NCBI RefSeq assembly: GCF_000621165.1
Contig: NZ_KK211218.1
Location: forward strand, 52,936-116,935
Length of the DNA stretch: 64,000 nt
Direction of reading: 5' to 3'
Source: Enterovibrio calviensis DSM 14347
Lineage (GTDB): Bacteria; Pseudomonadota; Gammaproteobacteria; Enterobacterales; Vibrionaceae
Of this stretch, positions 1 through 9,048 are shown in pieces; positions within the stretch are counted from its first letter, which is position 1, and each line of letters starts with the position of its first letter. The position numbers and the translations under genes were made by a program. The notes beneath the pieces are model-generated. The model was not told the DNA's origin, ran no database searches, and saw only the letters and a program-made list of their open reading frames with translations.

Positions 1-935
1 GCTGCGAGTGTTAGCACGGTAATGGTAATAGCCGCTCCGCCCATGTTAATGGTTGCACCTAGCGGAATGGATACTGAATAGGTGTCTTCGTCTAGCTTCA
101 GCTTGTTACATAACTGCAGGTTTACAGGAATGTTTGCCGCTGAACTGCGGGTGAAGAATGCAGTGACACCACTTTCGCGTAGGCACTGGAATACCAACGG
201 ATACGGATTCGTTCGTGTTTTGGTGTAAACGATGAGTGGGTTAACGACCAGAGCAATGAATGCCATGCTACCCAGCAGCACACTTAGCAGATGCGCGTAA
301 CCGAGCAATGCGTCGAACCCTGTATCAGCAAAGGTATTGGCAACCAAGCCGAAGATACCGATAGGGGCAAGCTTAATGATAAAGCGCACGATGAACGACA
401 CGCTCTCCGCTACGTCACCGAATACGGTTTTAGTGGTTTCCGATGCATGGTGCAACGCAATACCTAGGCCGATTGCCCACGCCAGAATACCAATAAAGTT
501 ACCTGTCATCAGCGCATTGATTGGGTTATCCACCACATTGAAAAGCAAGGTCGAGATAACTTGAGCAATGCCTTCCGGTGGAGAGATTTCCGCTGTAGAT
601 GGCGTCAACGTTAGCATCGTTGGGAAAAGGAAGCTCATGGTGACCGCGGTGATGGCGGCGGCAAATGTGCCTACAAGGTACAGTGCTACGATTGGGCGCA
701 GGTGTGTGTTTTGACCTCTACGTTGGTTCGCAATCGATGCGGCAACAAGGACAAAAACAAGGATCGGTGCGACAGCTTTTAATGCGCTGACGAACAGACC
801 ACCCAGAAAGCCAACGGCTTTGGCACTGTCTGGAGAAATGCTCGCCAGAACAACGCCCGCGATAATACCGATCAAGATCTGAATCACCAGACTTGAATTG
901 GTCACGCGAGCAAGAGGGGAAGGTGTTTGCTTCAT
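1..935 (-). CDS. sstT: Serine/threonine:sodium symporter SstT, C-terminus beyond the window
   Basis: The minus strand is open from an ATG at 935 to the window edge, giving the first 311 residues of a dicarboxylate/amino acid:cation symporter (DAACS) family protein. The start reads [17 protein letters not shown], followed by long hydrophobic segments. Conserved stretches include [17 protein letters not shown] near residue 50 and the serine-rich [15 protein letters not shown] followed by [12 protein letters not shown] at the end, which form the substrate/Na+ site in this family. The pattern matches SstT, which imports serine and threonine with sodium across the inner membrane; the family is usually about 400 residues, so roughly 90 are missing. 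A GTGAG-type ribosome site lies just upstream. A GltP-like relative is possible but less likely. Confidence 0.88.
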   Translation of the reverse strand, partial: MKQTPSPLARVTNSSLVIQILIGIIAGVVLASISPDSAKAVGFLGGLFVSALKAVAPILVFVLVAASIANQRRGQNTHLRPIVALYLVGTFAAAITAVTMSFLFPTMLTLTPSTAEISPPEGIAQVISTLLFNVVDNPINALMTGNFIGILAWAIGLGIALHHASETTKTVFGDVAESVSFIVRFIIKLAPIGIFGLVANTFADTGFDALLGYAHLLSVLLGSMAFIALVVNPLIVYTKTRTNPYPLVFQCLRESGVTAFFTRSSAANIPVNLQLCNKLKLDEDTYSVSIPLGATINMGGAAITITVLTLA

Positions 936-1004
936 TTTTATCTCACTTCACTGTGTTTACCAGAGCAACCTGTTTGAAGTTACTTGGTTATAAAGCCCAA
1001 AAAG

Positions 1005-1030
1005 CCCTCGCGTTAACATTAAACGCAGGG
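1005..1030 (-). promoter_or_regulatory. Terminator-like hairpin in the sstT leader
   Basis: On the minus strand, arms CCCT-GCGTT and AACGC-AGGG (one bulged base) enclose a short loop and are followed by GGGCTTTTTGGG, about 70 nt before the sstT start. Either it ends an upstream transcript or it attenuates sstT. Nothing further can be decided from sequence. Confidence 0.35.
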
Positions 1031-1211
1031 ATATTGAGAAAGCTGTTAATGGGTGGTTAGCGATCGGATTAAATCAGGTGAATGAGTGGTCTGTAAAGTG
1101 ATAATTAGATCATAAATTCTAATATCTATCGCAAAGCGTGATTTTATGTTTATAACAACTGAGCGTGCGATGTAAAATATTGTCGAGATAACTGTGTGAT
1201 TCGTGTTAGCT
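1031..1211. other. Gene-free spacer upstream of sstT
   Basis: Together with the hairpins on each side this is a stretch of about 390 bases (936-1325) without a convincing gene. A 60-codon minus-strand open frame at 1046-1228 runs into the terminator stem, has no ribosome site and shows no protein-like composition. The stretch presumably holds the sstT promoter. Confidence 0.5.
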
Positions 1212-1244
1212 GACAAAATAAAAAGCACCTCAAAAGAGGTGCTT
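1212..1244 (-). terminator. Rho-independent terminator of the ECF sigma/ChrR operon
   Basis: A perfect 9-bp stem, AAGCACCTC / GAGGTGCTT with a 4-base loop (1223-1244), is followed on the minus strand by a T-rich tract. It lies about 80 bases after the stop of the chrR-like gene. Confidence 0.88.
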
Positions 1245-1325
1245 ATATGTACATGTTAAATGCTTTTATGGTGCTATTTGTTAACCAATGGTTTATCAAC
1301 AAACAGCTTTCTGCCGTGAGCTCTA

Positions 1326-2003
1326 TTAATAGATAACGCGTCCTACAGCATTAAGCAATTGACTGACGCCTTTAGTGAAGTGTAATGGGGCATCTGCCAC
1401 CGTGTAACATAAACACCCGTCATGAGTCTGCGGAGTATGGTGATTTGCACTGTCTAGGATGATGAAATCACCTGGAACATATTGGTCGTATTCATCTTCA
1501 AAGTGCCCACTAAGTAACAAGGTCACTTCCGTCCCTTTGTGGGTGTGACTTGGAACGCCACTATTCATACCAATGTGAAGCAAGCTCGCATGTGTATCGC
1601 CTTCATTAAGTGGCAATCTCGCTCGGCTTATTGCGCCAATGCTGCTCCAGCCTAGATGATGATAACGACGCAATGCTGTTGGGAGAGTGTAACGCTCGCC
1701 AGCTACATCAATATTCGCTTCTGGAGAGGGCGCGACCAATGTACTTGGTAAATGCTCATCGCTCATGATGGCAGCCATCATGGCATCAAACTCATCACTA
1801 GCTTGCTCTTGAGGCTCGTCTTGATGCAATTGCGATGCGCTGAAAGCCTCTTCAGCGGCCTGATTTTCAAACGCGACAAGTTTGTTTGCGCAAATCTCGC
1901 ACATTTCACTGTGTGCTGCGACTGCAATTGACATTGAAGCGGGGAGCGTACCCGCAGCGTGAGCGAGTAAAAGCTCGTCGGCCGGATGATACTTAATCAT
2001 CAT
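1326..2003 (-). CDS. chrR: ChrR-type zinc/cupin anti-sigma factor
   Basis: This 225-residue protein is a ChrR family anti-sigma factor. Near residues 30-40 it has the zinc-binding anti-sigma motif H-x3-C-x2-C (AHSEMCEICANK), and its C-terminal half is a cupin with HTHKGTE and a second His cluster (NHHTPQTH). In Rhodobacter sphaeroides ChrR holds the RpoE sigma factor inactive and releases it when singlet oxygen or organic peroxides are sensed, the cupin being needed for that response. The gene overlaps the sigma gene upstream by 11 bases, so the two are translationally coupled, and a strong terminator follows it. The role is transferred from the family, while the zinc and cupin motifs are visible in the sequence. 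Confidence 0.88.
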   Translation of the reverse strand: MMIKYHPADELLLAHAAGTLPASMSIAVAAHSEMCEICANKLVAFENQAAEEAFSASQLHQDEPQEQASDEFDAMMAAIMSDEHLPSTLVAPSPEANIDVAGERYTLPTALRRYHHLGWSSIGAISRARLPLNEGDTHASLLHIGMNSGVPSHTHKGTEVTLLLSGHFEDEYDQYVPGDFIILDSANHHTPQTHDGCLCYTVADAPLHFTKGVSQLLNAVGRVIY

Positions 2004-2625
2004 TCACCTCCAAATGAGTGCGCAGTTTTTGCAACCCCAAACGCAGACGCGATTTTATGGTGCCTAAGGGGACATTAAGTTGGTCAGCAAGTTCTTGGTG
2101 GGTAAGTTGCTTGATGTAAACGCCCTGAACCACTTGCTTTTGTAAGTCAGGGAGCAAATCGATGTAAGAGAACAGTTGGGTCTGCAGCTGGCTATGAAGA
2201 GCGTCGTCTTCTTGGTCGCCAGACTCTCCTTCAATAAGAGGCCAAATATCGCCACTCAAGCAATCTTCTCGGTTGCTTTTCACCTTGCGCAACATATCAA
2301 AGCTGACGTTTCGCATGATGGTGAAAATCCACGTGGAAGCACCACCTTTAGCGCCATTGTACAAGTGGGCTTTACGCCAAACCAATAGCATGGTTTCCTG
2401 CACTAACTCTAATGCTTGACCGTCTGCGCGTAGATGTCTCAGTCCGTAAGCTTTCACCTTGGGCGCAAAATGCTTGAATAACGAAGCATAAGCGGACTGA
2501 TCCCTGTCTTCCGCGACACGATGAATTAACTCTGCCAAATGTTCCGGGGAGAGTGCTGACATACTTTTTTTACTACTCGGGCTGTTTATTGATTTCGTAG
2601 TATAAGTGCCTTCGACCAATTCCAT
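1993..2625 (-). CDS. ECF sigma factor, ECF11 (RpoE/ChrR) type
   Basis: This 210-residue protein has sigma-70 region 2 (QETMLLVWRKAHLY and STWIFTIMRNVSFDMLRK, about residues 70-115) and region 4 (HQELADQLNVPLGTIKSRL, about 175-195), with no regions 1 or 3, as expected for an ECF factor. The overlapping ChrR-like gene places it in the ECF11 group, which switches on photooxidative-stress genes such as photolyase and fatty-acid-modifying enzymes. The first ATG (2625) sits about 43 bases from an ECF-like promoter; a second ATG at codon 22 (MSALSPEH) fits the usual start of region 2 better and may be used instead. The targets are not visible in this window apart from its own promoter. Confidence 0.88.
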   Translation of the reverse strand: MELVEGTYTTKSINSPSSKKSMSALSPEHLAELIHRVAEDRDQSAYASLFKHFAPKVKAYGLRHLRADGQALELVQETMLLVWRKAHLYNGAKGGASTWIFTIMRNVSFDMLRKVKSNREDCLSGDIWPLIEGESGDQEDDALHSQLQTQLFSYIDLLPDLQKQVVQGVYIKQLTHQELADQLNVPLGTIKSRLRLGLQKLRTHLEVNDD

Positions 2626-2667
2626 GACGATTGAATCCTAAAATTGCAAATAGAGTCATGACTTACA

Positions 2668-2694
2668 TAACGAGTGGCATTACCAAAAGGATCA
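2668..2694 (-). promoter_or_regulatory. Probable ECF11-type autoregulatory promoter
   Basis: On the minus strand TGATCC (2694-2689) and CGTTA (2672-2668) are separated by exactly 16 bases and lie just upstream of the ECF sigma gene. TGATCC is the hallmark -35 element of RpoE/ChrR (ECF11) promoters. The -35 box shares bases with the stop codon of the LON-domain gene. Confidence 0.65.
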
Positions 2695-3267
2695 CTCCTC
2701 GAGTATATTTTCTTCTTTTAATAGAACAGCGATGAATTGTTTCGCTTCTTCGAGATCGTTTTGGGCGATAAACCATTGTCTTTGGTTGTTGGCAAGAGGT
2801 AGCACTTCTAACCACCGCTGGCAGACCCAGTTGAGGTCATCAAAGTGTCGATCAGTACCATATTGAGCGGCATGCTCTGGGTGAGCTTCAAACAGTGCTG
2901 AAAGTGCGTCACCGAGAAAGCCTGGGTGTTCTTTACTGTCTTCCCATGTGGGCAACGCTTCTGCGTCTGCCACCCAAAGTCCATCTTCTTCTTGACCGAT
3001 GTTTGAGAGCTTCACACGTTTGCTCCCTTTAATGGTCACTCCAAGCAGCCCATCCGGCAGGGTTTCAAAATCGATGATATTAACGTGCGTGCCGAAGGTG
3101 CAAAGCGCATCGCCTTCCTTCATCGCCAGCACGAATCCCCGGTTGTCTTTCATTGATTCTTTTACGAGCCTCACGTAGCGAGGCTCAAAAATGCGTAAAC
3201 GAGTCACGCCTTCGGGTAAAAGAAACAGTGGTAATGGGAAAAGACCTAATTGCATTCGTACCTCCAT
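2692..3267 (-). CDS. LON peptidase substrate-binding domain protein
   Basis: This 191-residue protein consists only of a LON N-terminal (substrate-binding) domain. It has the typical opening LFPLPLFLLPEGVTRLRIFE and RYVRLVKESM, and then GFVLAM. There is no AAA ATPase and no Ser-Lys protease domain, so it is not a Lon protease; the family is thought to bind proteins or peptides, but its role is unknown. Translation may start at the ATG at 3267 or at a second ATG four codons later (MQLGLFPL), the latter fitting the family better. It lies 39 bases after bioA and just before the ECF sigma gene, and could be cotranscribed with bioA. Confidence 0.85.
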   Translation of the reverse strand: MEVRMQLGLFPLPLFLLPEGVTRLRIFEPRYVRLVKESMKDNRGFVLAMKEGDALCTFGTHVNIIDFETLPDGLLGVTIKGSKRVKLSNIGQEEDGLWVADAEALPTWEDSKEHPGFLGDALSALFEAHPEHAAQYGTDRHFDDLNWVCQRWLEVLPLANNQRQWFIAQNDLEEAKQFIAVLLKEENILEE

Positions 3268-3306
3268 AAATCGTATTGAAATTTACGGGTGTCGTTGGCT
3301 TGTCGA

Positions 3307-4575
3307 TCACAATTGGTCTTGCAATGCATTGTTAATGGCATCAATAAGTTGTTTTAACTGGTCTTTGGCCATGTCGTACGGTGGCATAATGTAGATCAAG
3401 CGGCCAAATGGACGAATCCACACGCCCGACTGAACAAAGTGTTTCTGTATCGTTTCAACGTTAACGCTTTGATGGGTTTCCACCACACCAATCGCCCCCA
3501 ACCAACGTACACTTTTCACACACTCTAGGCTTTGTAACTCAGGAAGCATTTGCAATAGGTGATGCTCAATGCCCAGCACCTTTTCTTGCCATGGCGTATC
3601 TAGCAGGAGGCCCAAACTGGCATTGGCGACAGCACTGGCTAACGGGTTACCCATAAATGTTGGGCCATGCATAAAGCAGCCAGCTTCGCCGCCACAAACC
3701 GTGTCAGCCACGTGTTTGGTCGTGACGGTAGCCGCCATGGTCATGTATCCCCCCGTCAATGCTTTGCCTAAACACATAATGTCTGGCGAAATCTCTGCAT
3801 GTTCACAAGCAAAGAGTTTTCCGGTTCGCCCAAAGCCGGTGGCGATTTCGTCACAAATCAATAAGACGCCATGTTCATCACAAAGCTCTCGTACGCGCTT
3901 AAGGTAAGTCGGATGGTAGATACGCATACCGCCAGCACCTTGGACGATAGGCTCAAGGATAACCGCTGCGATATCGTCAACATTGTCTTCAAGCTTGGCT
4001 TTGAAATCGGTGATGTCGGATTCCTTCCACTCATCGTGAAATCCGCATTCGGGCGAATCCGCAAAGATATGTTCAGGCAGAAAACCTTTGTAGAGTTTGT
4101 GCATCGAGTTATCAGGGTCAGTCACTGACATCGCTGCAAAACTGTCACCGTGATAACCATGGCGAAGCGTTAAGAATGTCGATTTAGGTGTGCCCTTCGC
4201 ATGCCAATATTGCAGGGCCATTTTTAAGGAAACTTCGACGGAAATTGACCCTGAATCACACAGGAATACTTTTTCTAAGGGAGCTGGCGTCATCTCAACC
4301 AGTTTTTTGCATAGGTTGATCGCGGGGTCGTGTGTGATACCACCAAACATGACGTGCGACATTTTACCGACTTGGTCTGTAACGGCTTGATTCAAAACAG
4401 GGTGATTGTATCCGTGAATCGCCGCCCACCACGATGACATGCCATCGAGAAGCTTGGTGCCATCTTCTAAATATAAGTACAACCCCTCTGCGCGGGAGAC
4501 AGGGTAGCAGGTCAGTGGGTTGAGAGTAGACGTGTAAGGGTGCCAGATATGGTCACGATCAAAAGCTAAATCCAT
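3307..4575 (-). CDS. bioA: Adenosylmethionine-8-amino-7-oxononanoate aminotransferase BioA
   Basis: BioA converts 8-amino-7-oxononanoate (KAPA) to 7,8-diaminopelargonate using S-adenosylmethionine as amino donor, the second-last step but one of biotin synthesis. The 422-residue protein has the usual length for BioA and class III aminotransferase features: WHPYTS at the N-terminus, SSWWAAIHGYNHP around residue 50, the Asp of CDEIATGFGRTG near 242 and the PLP lysine near 271 in CLGKALTGGYM. It is divergent from bioBFCD and shares with it a region containing a BirA-like operator, so biotin should repress both directions. A LON-domain gene follows on the same strand. Confidence 0.96.
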   Translation of the reverse strand: MDLAFDRDHIWHPYTSTLNPLTCYPVSRAEGLYLYLEDGTKLLDGMSSWWAAIHGYNHPVLNQAVTDQVGKMSHVMFGGITHDPAINLCKKLVEMTPAPLEKVFLCDSGSISVEVSLKMALQYWHAKGTPKSTFLTLRHGYHGDSFAAMSVTDPDNSMHKLYKGFLPEHIFADSPECGFHDEWKESDITDFKAKLEDNVDDIAAVILEPIVQGAGGMRIYHPTYLKRVRELCDEHGVLLICDEIATGFGRTGKLFACEHAEISPDIMCLGKALTGGYMTMAATVTTKHVADTVCGGEAGCFMHGPTFMGNPLASAVANASLGLLLDTPWQEKVLGIEHHLLQMLPELQSLECVKSVRWLGAIGVVETHQSVNVETIQKHFVQSGVWIRPFGRLIYIMPPYDMAKDQLKQLIDAINNALQDQL

Positions 4576-4592
4576 GTATAAATAATATCCAG

Positions 4593-4625
4593 TTGTAAAC
4601 CATGGGTTGTTGTTACTGTTGACAT
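4593..4625. promoter_or_regulatory. BirA (biotin repressor) operator between bioA and bioB
   Basis: A left half-site TTGTAAACC (4593-4601) is followed after 15 bases by TGTTGACAT (4617-4625), matching 6 of 9 positions of the complementary half-site GGTTTACAA. The known proteobacterial BirA site is TTGTAAACC-N14/15-GGTTTACAA. It lies in the shared bioA/bioB promoter region and overlaps the bioB -35 box. Confidence 0.8.
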
Positions 4626-4646
4626 TGTAATGGTCGACTTTAGACT
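4619..4646 (+). promoter_or_regulatory. Probable sigma-70 promoter of bioBFCD
   Basis: TTGACA at 4619-4624 is a perfect -35 element; TAGACT at 4641-4646 is a 4/6 match to the -10 element with a 16-base spacer. The -35 overlaps the right half of the BirA site, which fits repression by occlusion. Confidence 0.5.
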
Positions 4647-4763
4647 GAACAAGTCATCAATCTCCAAATTACTTCGAGATGCAGGGTCAGCGCACATGAA
4701 GTGGCTGATTAAGTATCCCGATGTGGTTTGGATGCGTCATTTAATCAAGTTGAGGTAATACAG

Positions 4764-5816
4764 GTGGAAGTACGCCATAACTGGACTGTCGAGGAAGTAC
4801 AGGCCCTTTTTGAAAAACCTTTTATGGATCTGATGTTTGAAGCGCAACAGGTACACAGACAGTATCAAGCGCTCAATCATGTTCAGGTCAGCACCTTGCT
4901 GTCGATTAAAACCGGCGCTTGCCCAGAAGATTGTAAGTATTGCCCTCAGAGTGCTCACTATCGTACCGATGTGGAAAAAGAGCGCCTGCTAGAAGTTGAG
5001 CGTGTGCTCGACGCGGCAGAAAAGGCCAAACACTCCGGCGCGACACGATTTTGCATGGGCGCGGCTTGGAAAAACCCTAAAGCCAGAGACATGCCGTATT
5101 TGAAAGAAATGATTCAAGGCGTGAAGGGTATGGGCCTTGAAACCTGTATGACACTCGGCATGCTCACGCCTGATCAAGCGGATGAGTTGGCGGTTGCGGG
5201 TCTTGACTACTACAACCATAACCTTGATACCTCGCCAGAATACTATGGCAATGTCATTACCACGCGCACCTACCAAGACCGTTTAGATACCCTTTCCCAT
5301 GTTCGCGATGCGGGCATGAAAGTGTGTTCAGGCGGGATCATTGGGTTGGGCGAAAATGCGCGTGACCGTGCAGGCCTGCTGGTCGAATTGGCAAACTTGC
5401 CGCATCACCCAGAAAGCGTACCGATTAACATGCTAGTGAAGGTGAAAGGCACACCACTAGAAGAAGTGGAAGATGTTGACCCGTTCGATTTCGTCCGCAT
5501 TATTGCCGTTGCGCGCATCATCATGCCGGAATCAGCCGTTCGCCTGTCTGCTGGGCGCGAGAATATGAATGAGCAAATGCAAACGTTGTGCTTTATGGCG
5601 GGCGCTAACTCAATCTTCTATGGCTGTAAGCTGCTGACAACACCAAACCCCGATGAAGATGCAGATATGCAGTTGTTCAAGAAACTGGGTATAAACCGAG
5701 AGCAAGCCGTTCAAAAGCCAGACGAGATTCAAGAAGAGGCGTTATTGACCCAAGTGGCGGAGCGTGTGGCTTCTCGTCCAAGCAAAGACGACCTTTTCTA
5801 CGAAGCTAACGTCTAA
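4764..5816 (+). CDS. bioB: Biotin synthase BioB
   Basis: BioB inserts sulfur into dethiobiotin to give biotin. It is a radical SAM enzyme, with the cluster motif [10 protein letters not shown] (Cys 53, 57 and 60), the QSAHYRTDV segment, [11 protein letters not shown] and the GIIGLGE loop, all typical of BioB. I chose the GTG at 4764 ([12 protein letters not shown]), which has a GAGG site 8 bases upstream and gives 350 residues, the usual length; an ATG 12 codons earlier (4728) would add an untypical tail. It is the first gene of bioBFCD and is preceded by a promoter and BirA-like operator shared with bioA. Confidence 0.96.
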   Translation: MEVRHNWTVEEVQALFEKPFMDLMFEAQQVHRQYQALNHVQVSTLLSIKTGACPEDCKYCPQSAHYRTDVEKERLLEVERVLDAAEKAKHSGATRFCMGAAWKNPKARDMPYLKEMIQGVKGMGLETCMTLGMLTPDQADELAVAGLDYYNHNLDTSPEYYGNVITTRTYQDRLDTLSHVRDAGMKVCSGGIIGLGENARDRAGLLVELANLPHHPESVPINMLVKVKGTPLEEVEDVDPFDFVRIIAVARIIMPESAVRLSAGRENMNEQMQTLCFMAGANSIFYGCKLLTTPNPDEDADMQLFKKLGINREQAVQKPDEIQEEALLTQVAERVASRPSKDDLFYEANV

Positions 5817-5832
5817 GAGCGCTTAATCCATT

Positions 5833-7005
5833 ATGCGTCAAGACGACCATCTTCAGCGACGTATCGAGCAAAAGCTCGATACACGTCGCCAGCAACAATT
5901 GCTCCGAAGCGTCAGCGCTTTTCATCATCAAGATGGAAAGCTCTTTGACACTGATAACCAACCGTACTTGAATTTTTCTGGCAATGATTATTTAGGTTTG
6001 GCGCACGATGCTTCATTGATCACGGCGTGGCAAGAGGGGCTGGATACATTTGGAGCAGGGAGTACGGCATCACCGCTAGTGACGGGCTTTTCGAGTGCTC
6101 ATCAGACCCTAGAGCGTGCTTTGTGCGACTGGTTGGGTTTTGAGCGTGCCTTGTTGTTCAATAGTGGTTTTTCTGCCAATCAAGCAGTGATTTTTTCATT
6201 GCTAGAGAAGCACGACACTCTGTTGCAAGACAAACTGAATCACGCTTCGTTGATGGAAGCGGGGATGCTGTGTGACGCAAAAATGCAGCGCTTTCCTCAC
6301 AACAACGTCCACAAACTCGAATCTATGCTCCACGCGACTGCGCAAACATCCGCACGCTTTGTGGTGACTGAAGGTGTGTTTAGCATGGATGGCGATTTGT
6401 CCCCGCTCGCGGATATCCGGTCTGTGTGTGATCAGCATGACGCATGGCTCATGGTGGATGATGCCCATGGTATTGGCGTGTTAGGAGAGCAGGGCCAAGG
6501 CAGTGCTCATGCAGCGAATATTCAACCTGACATTCTTATCGTCACCTTTGGTAAAGCGTTTGGGATGATGGGGGCAGCGGTAATGTGCAGTGAACATGTA
6601 CATGATTACTTGACGCAATTTGCCCGTCACTATGTCTATTCAACGGCAATGCCGCCCGCTCAAGCACATGCTTTATCTCATACGCTCTCTATGATTCGTA
6701 CGCAATCTTGGCGACGTGAAAAGCTATCTGCCTTATCGGCGGTTTTTCACGAAGAATTGCAAGGGTGCGATGAGGTAATTGAAACCATCACCCCAATCAA
6801 ACCTGTGGTTCTTGGGAGCGTTGAGAAAATGCAGGTGATCGCTTCTAAGTTAAAAGCCAATGGATTTCTAACAGGGGCGATTCGCCCACCCACAGTGCCC
6901 GTGAATACGGCACGTCTTCGCATTACCTTATCGGTAAATCAATCTGAAACGCAGGTGAAAGACCTCGCCGTTTTGCTCCGACGTTGTATTGAGGAGGGCA
7001 AATGA
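5833..7005 (+). CDS. bioF: 8-amino-7-oxononanoate synthase BioF
   Basis: BioF condenses pimeloyl-ACP (or -CoA) with alanine to give KAPA, with PLP as cofactor. The 390-residue protein shows the alpha-oxoamine synthase pattern: YLNFSGNDYLGLA near residue 45, the Asp of DDAHGIGVLG near 210 and the PLP lysine near 241 in VTFGKAFGMMGAAV. It follows bioB after 16 bases and overlaps bioC by 4 bases (ATGA), so it belongs to the bioBFCD transcript. Confidence 0.96.
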   Translation: MRQDDHLQRRIEQKLDTRRQQQLLRSVSAFHHQDGKLFDTDNQPYLNFSGNDYLGLAHDASLITAWQEGLDTFGAGSTASPLVTGFSSAHQTLERALCDWLGFERALLFNSGFSANQAVIFSLLEKHDTLLQDKLNHASLMEAGMLCDAKMQRFPHNNVHKLESMLHATAQTSARFVVTEGVFSMDGDLSPLADIRSVCDQHDAWLMVDDAHGIGVLGEQGQGSAHAANIQPDILIVTFGKAFGMMGAAVMCSEHVHDYLTQFARHYVYSTAMPPAQAHALSHTLSMIRTQSWRREKLSALSAVFHEELQGCDEVIETITPIKPVVLGSVEKMQVIASKLKANGFLTGAIRPPTVPVNTARLRITLSVNQSETQVKDLAVLLRRCIEEGK

Positions 7006-7817
7006 GCCAAGCAGTATCATTTCATCTCGAGGCCTCTTTATTAGAGAGTGAAGAGAAGTCAGCGATCAAGGACGCGTTCAGCCGCGCCGCGACCACTTAT
7101 GATAAAAGTGCCGCATTCCAGCGCCGCGTTGGACATGAACTCATGGGGCAGATATCAGAGTGGGAAAATAAAACCGTACTCGACTTGGGTTGTGGAACCG
7201 GCTACTTCAGCGAAAAAATGGCACTCAACGGTGCTCATGTCATCGCATTAGATCTCTCCGAGAAAATGTTAGAGCAAGCCAGGTTAAGGTGTGGCAGCGC
7301 GTTGCAGTATCTCTCTGGTGACGCTGAATCACTCCCATTGGCTGATAATAGTGTCGACGTGGTGTTCTCATCGTTGGCTTTGCAGTGGTGCAATGATCTT
7401 TCTGTTCCATTACGTGAAATGAGACGGGTAGTGAAGCCTGGTGGGACTATATTGTTTTCGACTTTGCTTGATGGCTCATTATACGAGCTCAAGCAAGCAT
7501 GGCATGAAGTTGATGCACGTCAACACGTGAATACTTTTCTTACGCCAAAGCAGGTAAACATTGCGCTCGCGCAAGCTGGCATCGTAAATCACCACATAGA
7601 ATGCCACACGTTAACAGAAACATATCCATCTGCACTGGCACTAATGAAAGATCTCAAAGGTATTGGCGCAACCCATTTATCAGAAGGTAGAGAGGCGGGA
7701 TTAGTTGGCAAGCGAACTTTTTTGGCGCTAGAAAATGCGTACAGACATTTTCAGTCACATGAAGGGCTCGTGCCCGCAACCTATCAAGTTTGCTATGGAG
7801 CGATAAAGAATGACTAA
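7002..7817 (+). CDS. bioC: Malonyl-ACP O-methyltransferase BioC
   Basis: BioC methylates the free carboxyl of malonyl-ACP with S-adenosylmethionine, so that the fatty acid machinery can elongate it to pimeloyl-ACP methyl ester. The 271-residue protein has a class I methyltransferase fold with motif [13 protein letters not shown] (about residues 59-70), then [13 protein letters not shown] and [13 protein letters not shown], which closely matches BioC. Translation is coupled to bioF at an ATGA overlap and to bioD by an 8-base overlap. No bioH-type esterase for the later demethylation step is in this window. Confidence 0.93.
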   Translation: MSQAVSFHLEASLLESEEKSAIKDAFSRAATTYDKSAAFQRRVGHELMGQISEWENKTVLDLGCGTGYFSEKMALNGAHVIALDLSEKMLEQARLRCGSALQYLSGDAESLPLADNSVDVVFSSLALQWCNDLSVPLREMRRVVKPGGTILFSTLLDGSLYELKQAWHEVDARQHVNTFLTPKQVNIALAQAGIVNHHIECHTLTETYPSALALMKDLKGIGATHLSEGREAGLVGKRTFLALENAYRHFQSHEGLVPATYQVCYGAIKND

Positions 7818-8493
7818 AAGCTATTTCGTGACAGGCACAGACACAGAAGTTGGAAAGACTGTGGCTTCAATGGCCATCATGCAAGCTGTCGCGAAAGCCG
7901 GCTATAGTGTGGTGGGTTACAAACCCGTTGCAGCGGGCAGCAAAGACACTGAAGACGGGCCGATGAATTCTGATGCCATTCGCCTTCGTGAATGCACCAC
8001 CGTTGATGTGGACTATGAAGAAGTTAACCCATGCCTACTGCACGCTGCCTGTTCACCGCACATTGCTGCTGAACTTGAAAATGCCAGTGTGGACTTTTCG
8101 CAGTTGAGTCAGGGGCTGAAAAATATCCAAACCAAAGCGGATTTTACGTTAGTGGAAGGAGCGGGTGGTTGGCGTGTACCTGTGAGTTATGACAGCACGT
8201 TAGCTGACTGGGTAGGGCAAGAGAAGCTGCCTGTGATTTTGGTGGTCGGCATAAAACTTGGGTGTTTGAATCACGCCTATTTGACCGCTGAAGCTGTTCG
8301 CCATGACGGATTAGAAATTGTGGGATGGGTAGCTAACAGGGTGAACCCAGGCACTGAGCACTACAGTGATATTGTTAAAACACTAGAGCATCACTTAGGG
8401 GTTCCTAAGCTCGGCGAAATACCGTACATGCCTGCGATTAAGTCGAGAGACTTAAGTGGCTATATCGACATTAGCCCACTAGGGTTGAAATAA
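7810..8493 (+). CDS. bioD: Dethiobiotin synthetase BioD
   Basis: BioD closes the ureido ring of dethiobiotin from diaminopelargonate, CO2 and ATP. The 227-residue protein starts [18 protein letters not shown], with the P-loop GTDTEVGKT at residues 8-16. YKPVAAG follows at about residues 37-43 and [10 protein letters not shown] at about residues 115-124, all diagnostic of the family. It is the last gene of bioBFCD: its start overlaps the end of bioC and a strong terminator follows 12 bases after the stop. Confidence 0.96.
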   Translation: MTKSYFVTGTDTEVGKTVASMAIMQAVAKAGYSVVGYKPVAAGSKDTEDGPMNSDAIRLRECTTVDVDYEEVNPCLLHAACSPHIAAELENASVDFSQLSQGLKNIQTKADFTLVEGAGGWRVPVSYDSTLADWVGQEKLPVILVVGIKLGCLNHAYLTAEAVRHDGLEIVGWVANRVNPGTEHYSDIVKTLEHHLGVPKLGEIPYMPAIKSRDLSGYIDISPLGLK

Positions 8494-8505
8494 TCGCAAG
8501 AATGA

Positions 8506-8531
8506 AAAAAGCCAGCAGCTGCTGGCTTTTT
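8506..8531. terminator. Bidirectional terminator between bioD and the small gene
   Basis: A perfect palindrome with core GCCAGCAGCTGCTGGC, flanked by A5 on the left and T5 on the right, sits between two converging genes. It can terminate both the bioBFCD transcript and the minus-strand gene at 8592-8765. Confidence 0.92.
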
Positions 8532-8591
8532 AACGTTTTTATCAACAAATACCAAGACATCACACCCAAATGGCGGATGTCATCCTACGGC

Positions 8592-8765
8592 TTATTTGTC
8601 TTCTGACAGCAGTCCCATTAAAGACTCCTGCACATCTGAAATCTGTTTGATCTTTTGATTCTCGTCGTCGGCAAGTCCGAGCTCTGCACAAGCCTCGTCA
8701 AAGCTCATCCCTAAGTGACAGCAAAGGATATCGATTGCGACGCGATAATTTTCTTTGTCAGCCAT
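8592..8765 (-). CDS. Small conserved-looking protein of unknown function
   Basis: This 57-residue acidic protein starts at an ATG (8765) with an excellent AGGAGAG ribosome site 7 bases upstream, then MADKENYRVAIDILCCHLGM. An upstream ATG at 8831 would extend it by 22 codons but has no ribosome site. Two adjacent cysteines (CC) and a following His lie in a predicted helix, but no known domain is recognised. It converges on bioD and shares its terminator. The ribosome site and terminator make it a likely real gene. Confidence 0.65.
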   Translation of the reverse strand: MADKENYRVAIDILCCHLGMSFDEACAELGLADDENQKIKQISDVQESLMGLLSEDK

Positions 8766-9048
8766 TGTTTTTCTCTCCTTAGAAACGCACTCCTTGATGG
8801 AGCACCTAAGCGCATCAAATGAGGCGCTCACCTTTTACACACACATTATTCGTGATTGGTTATTAATTCAACTCGACCAAAGTCTAATTCGTCTTGAAAA
8901 CTAGACCGCTCATCATCCAAATTAAAAATAGCATACGCGGACCGTTACAATAATTTACGTTTGAATTTGCTACACAGGCTTGTTTTTCGACAGTTTGACC
9001 CTACTATCACACCAATAGCGCTTCAATCATTCGGAGACAAAGTCAGTA

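Noticed and set aside
337..564. Plus-strand open frame
   Set aside because: It is the antisense of sstT, whose reading frame on the minus strand is unbroken and family-like.
1046..1228. Minus-strand 60-codon open frame upstream of sstT
   Set aside because: It has no ribosome site, runs into the terminator stem at 1223-1244, and its composition is not protein-like.
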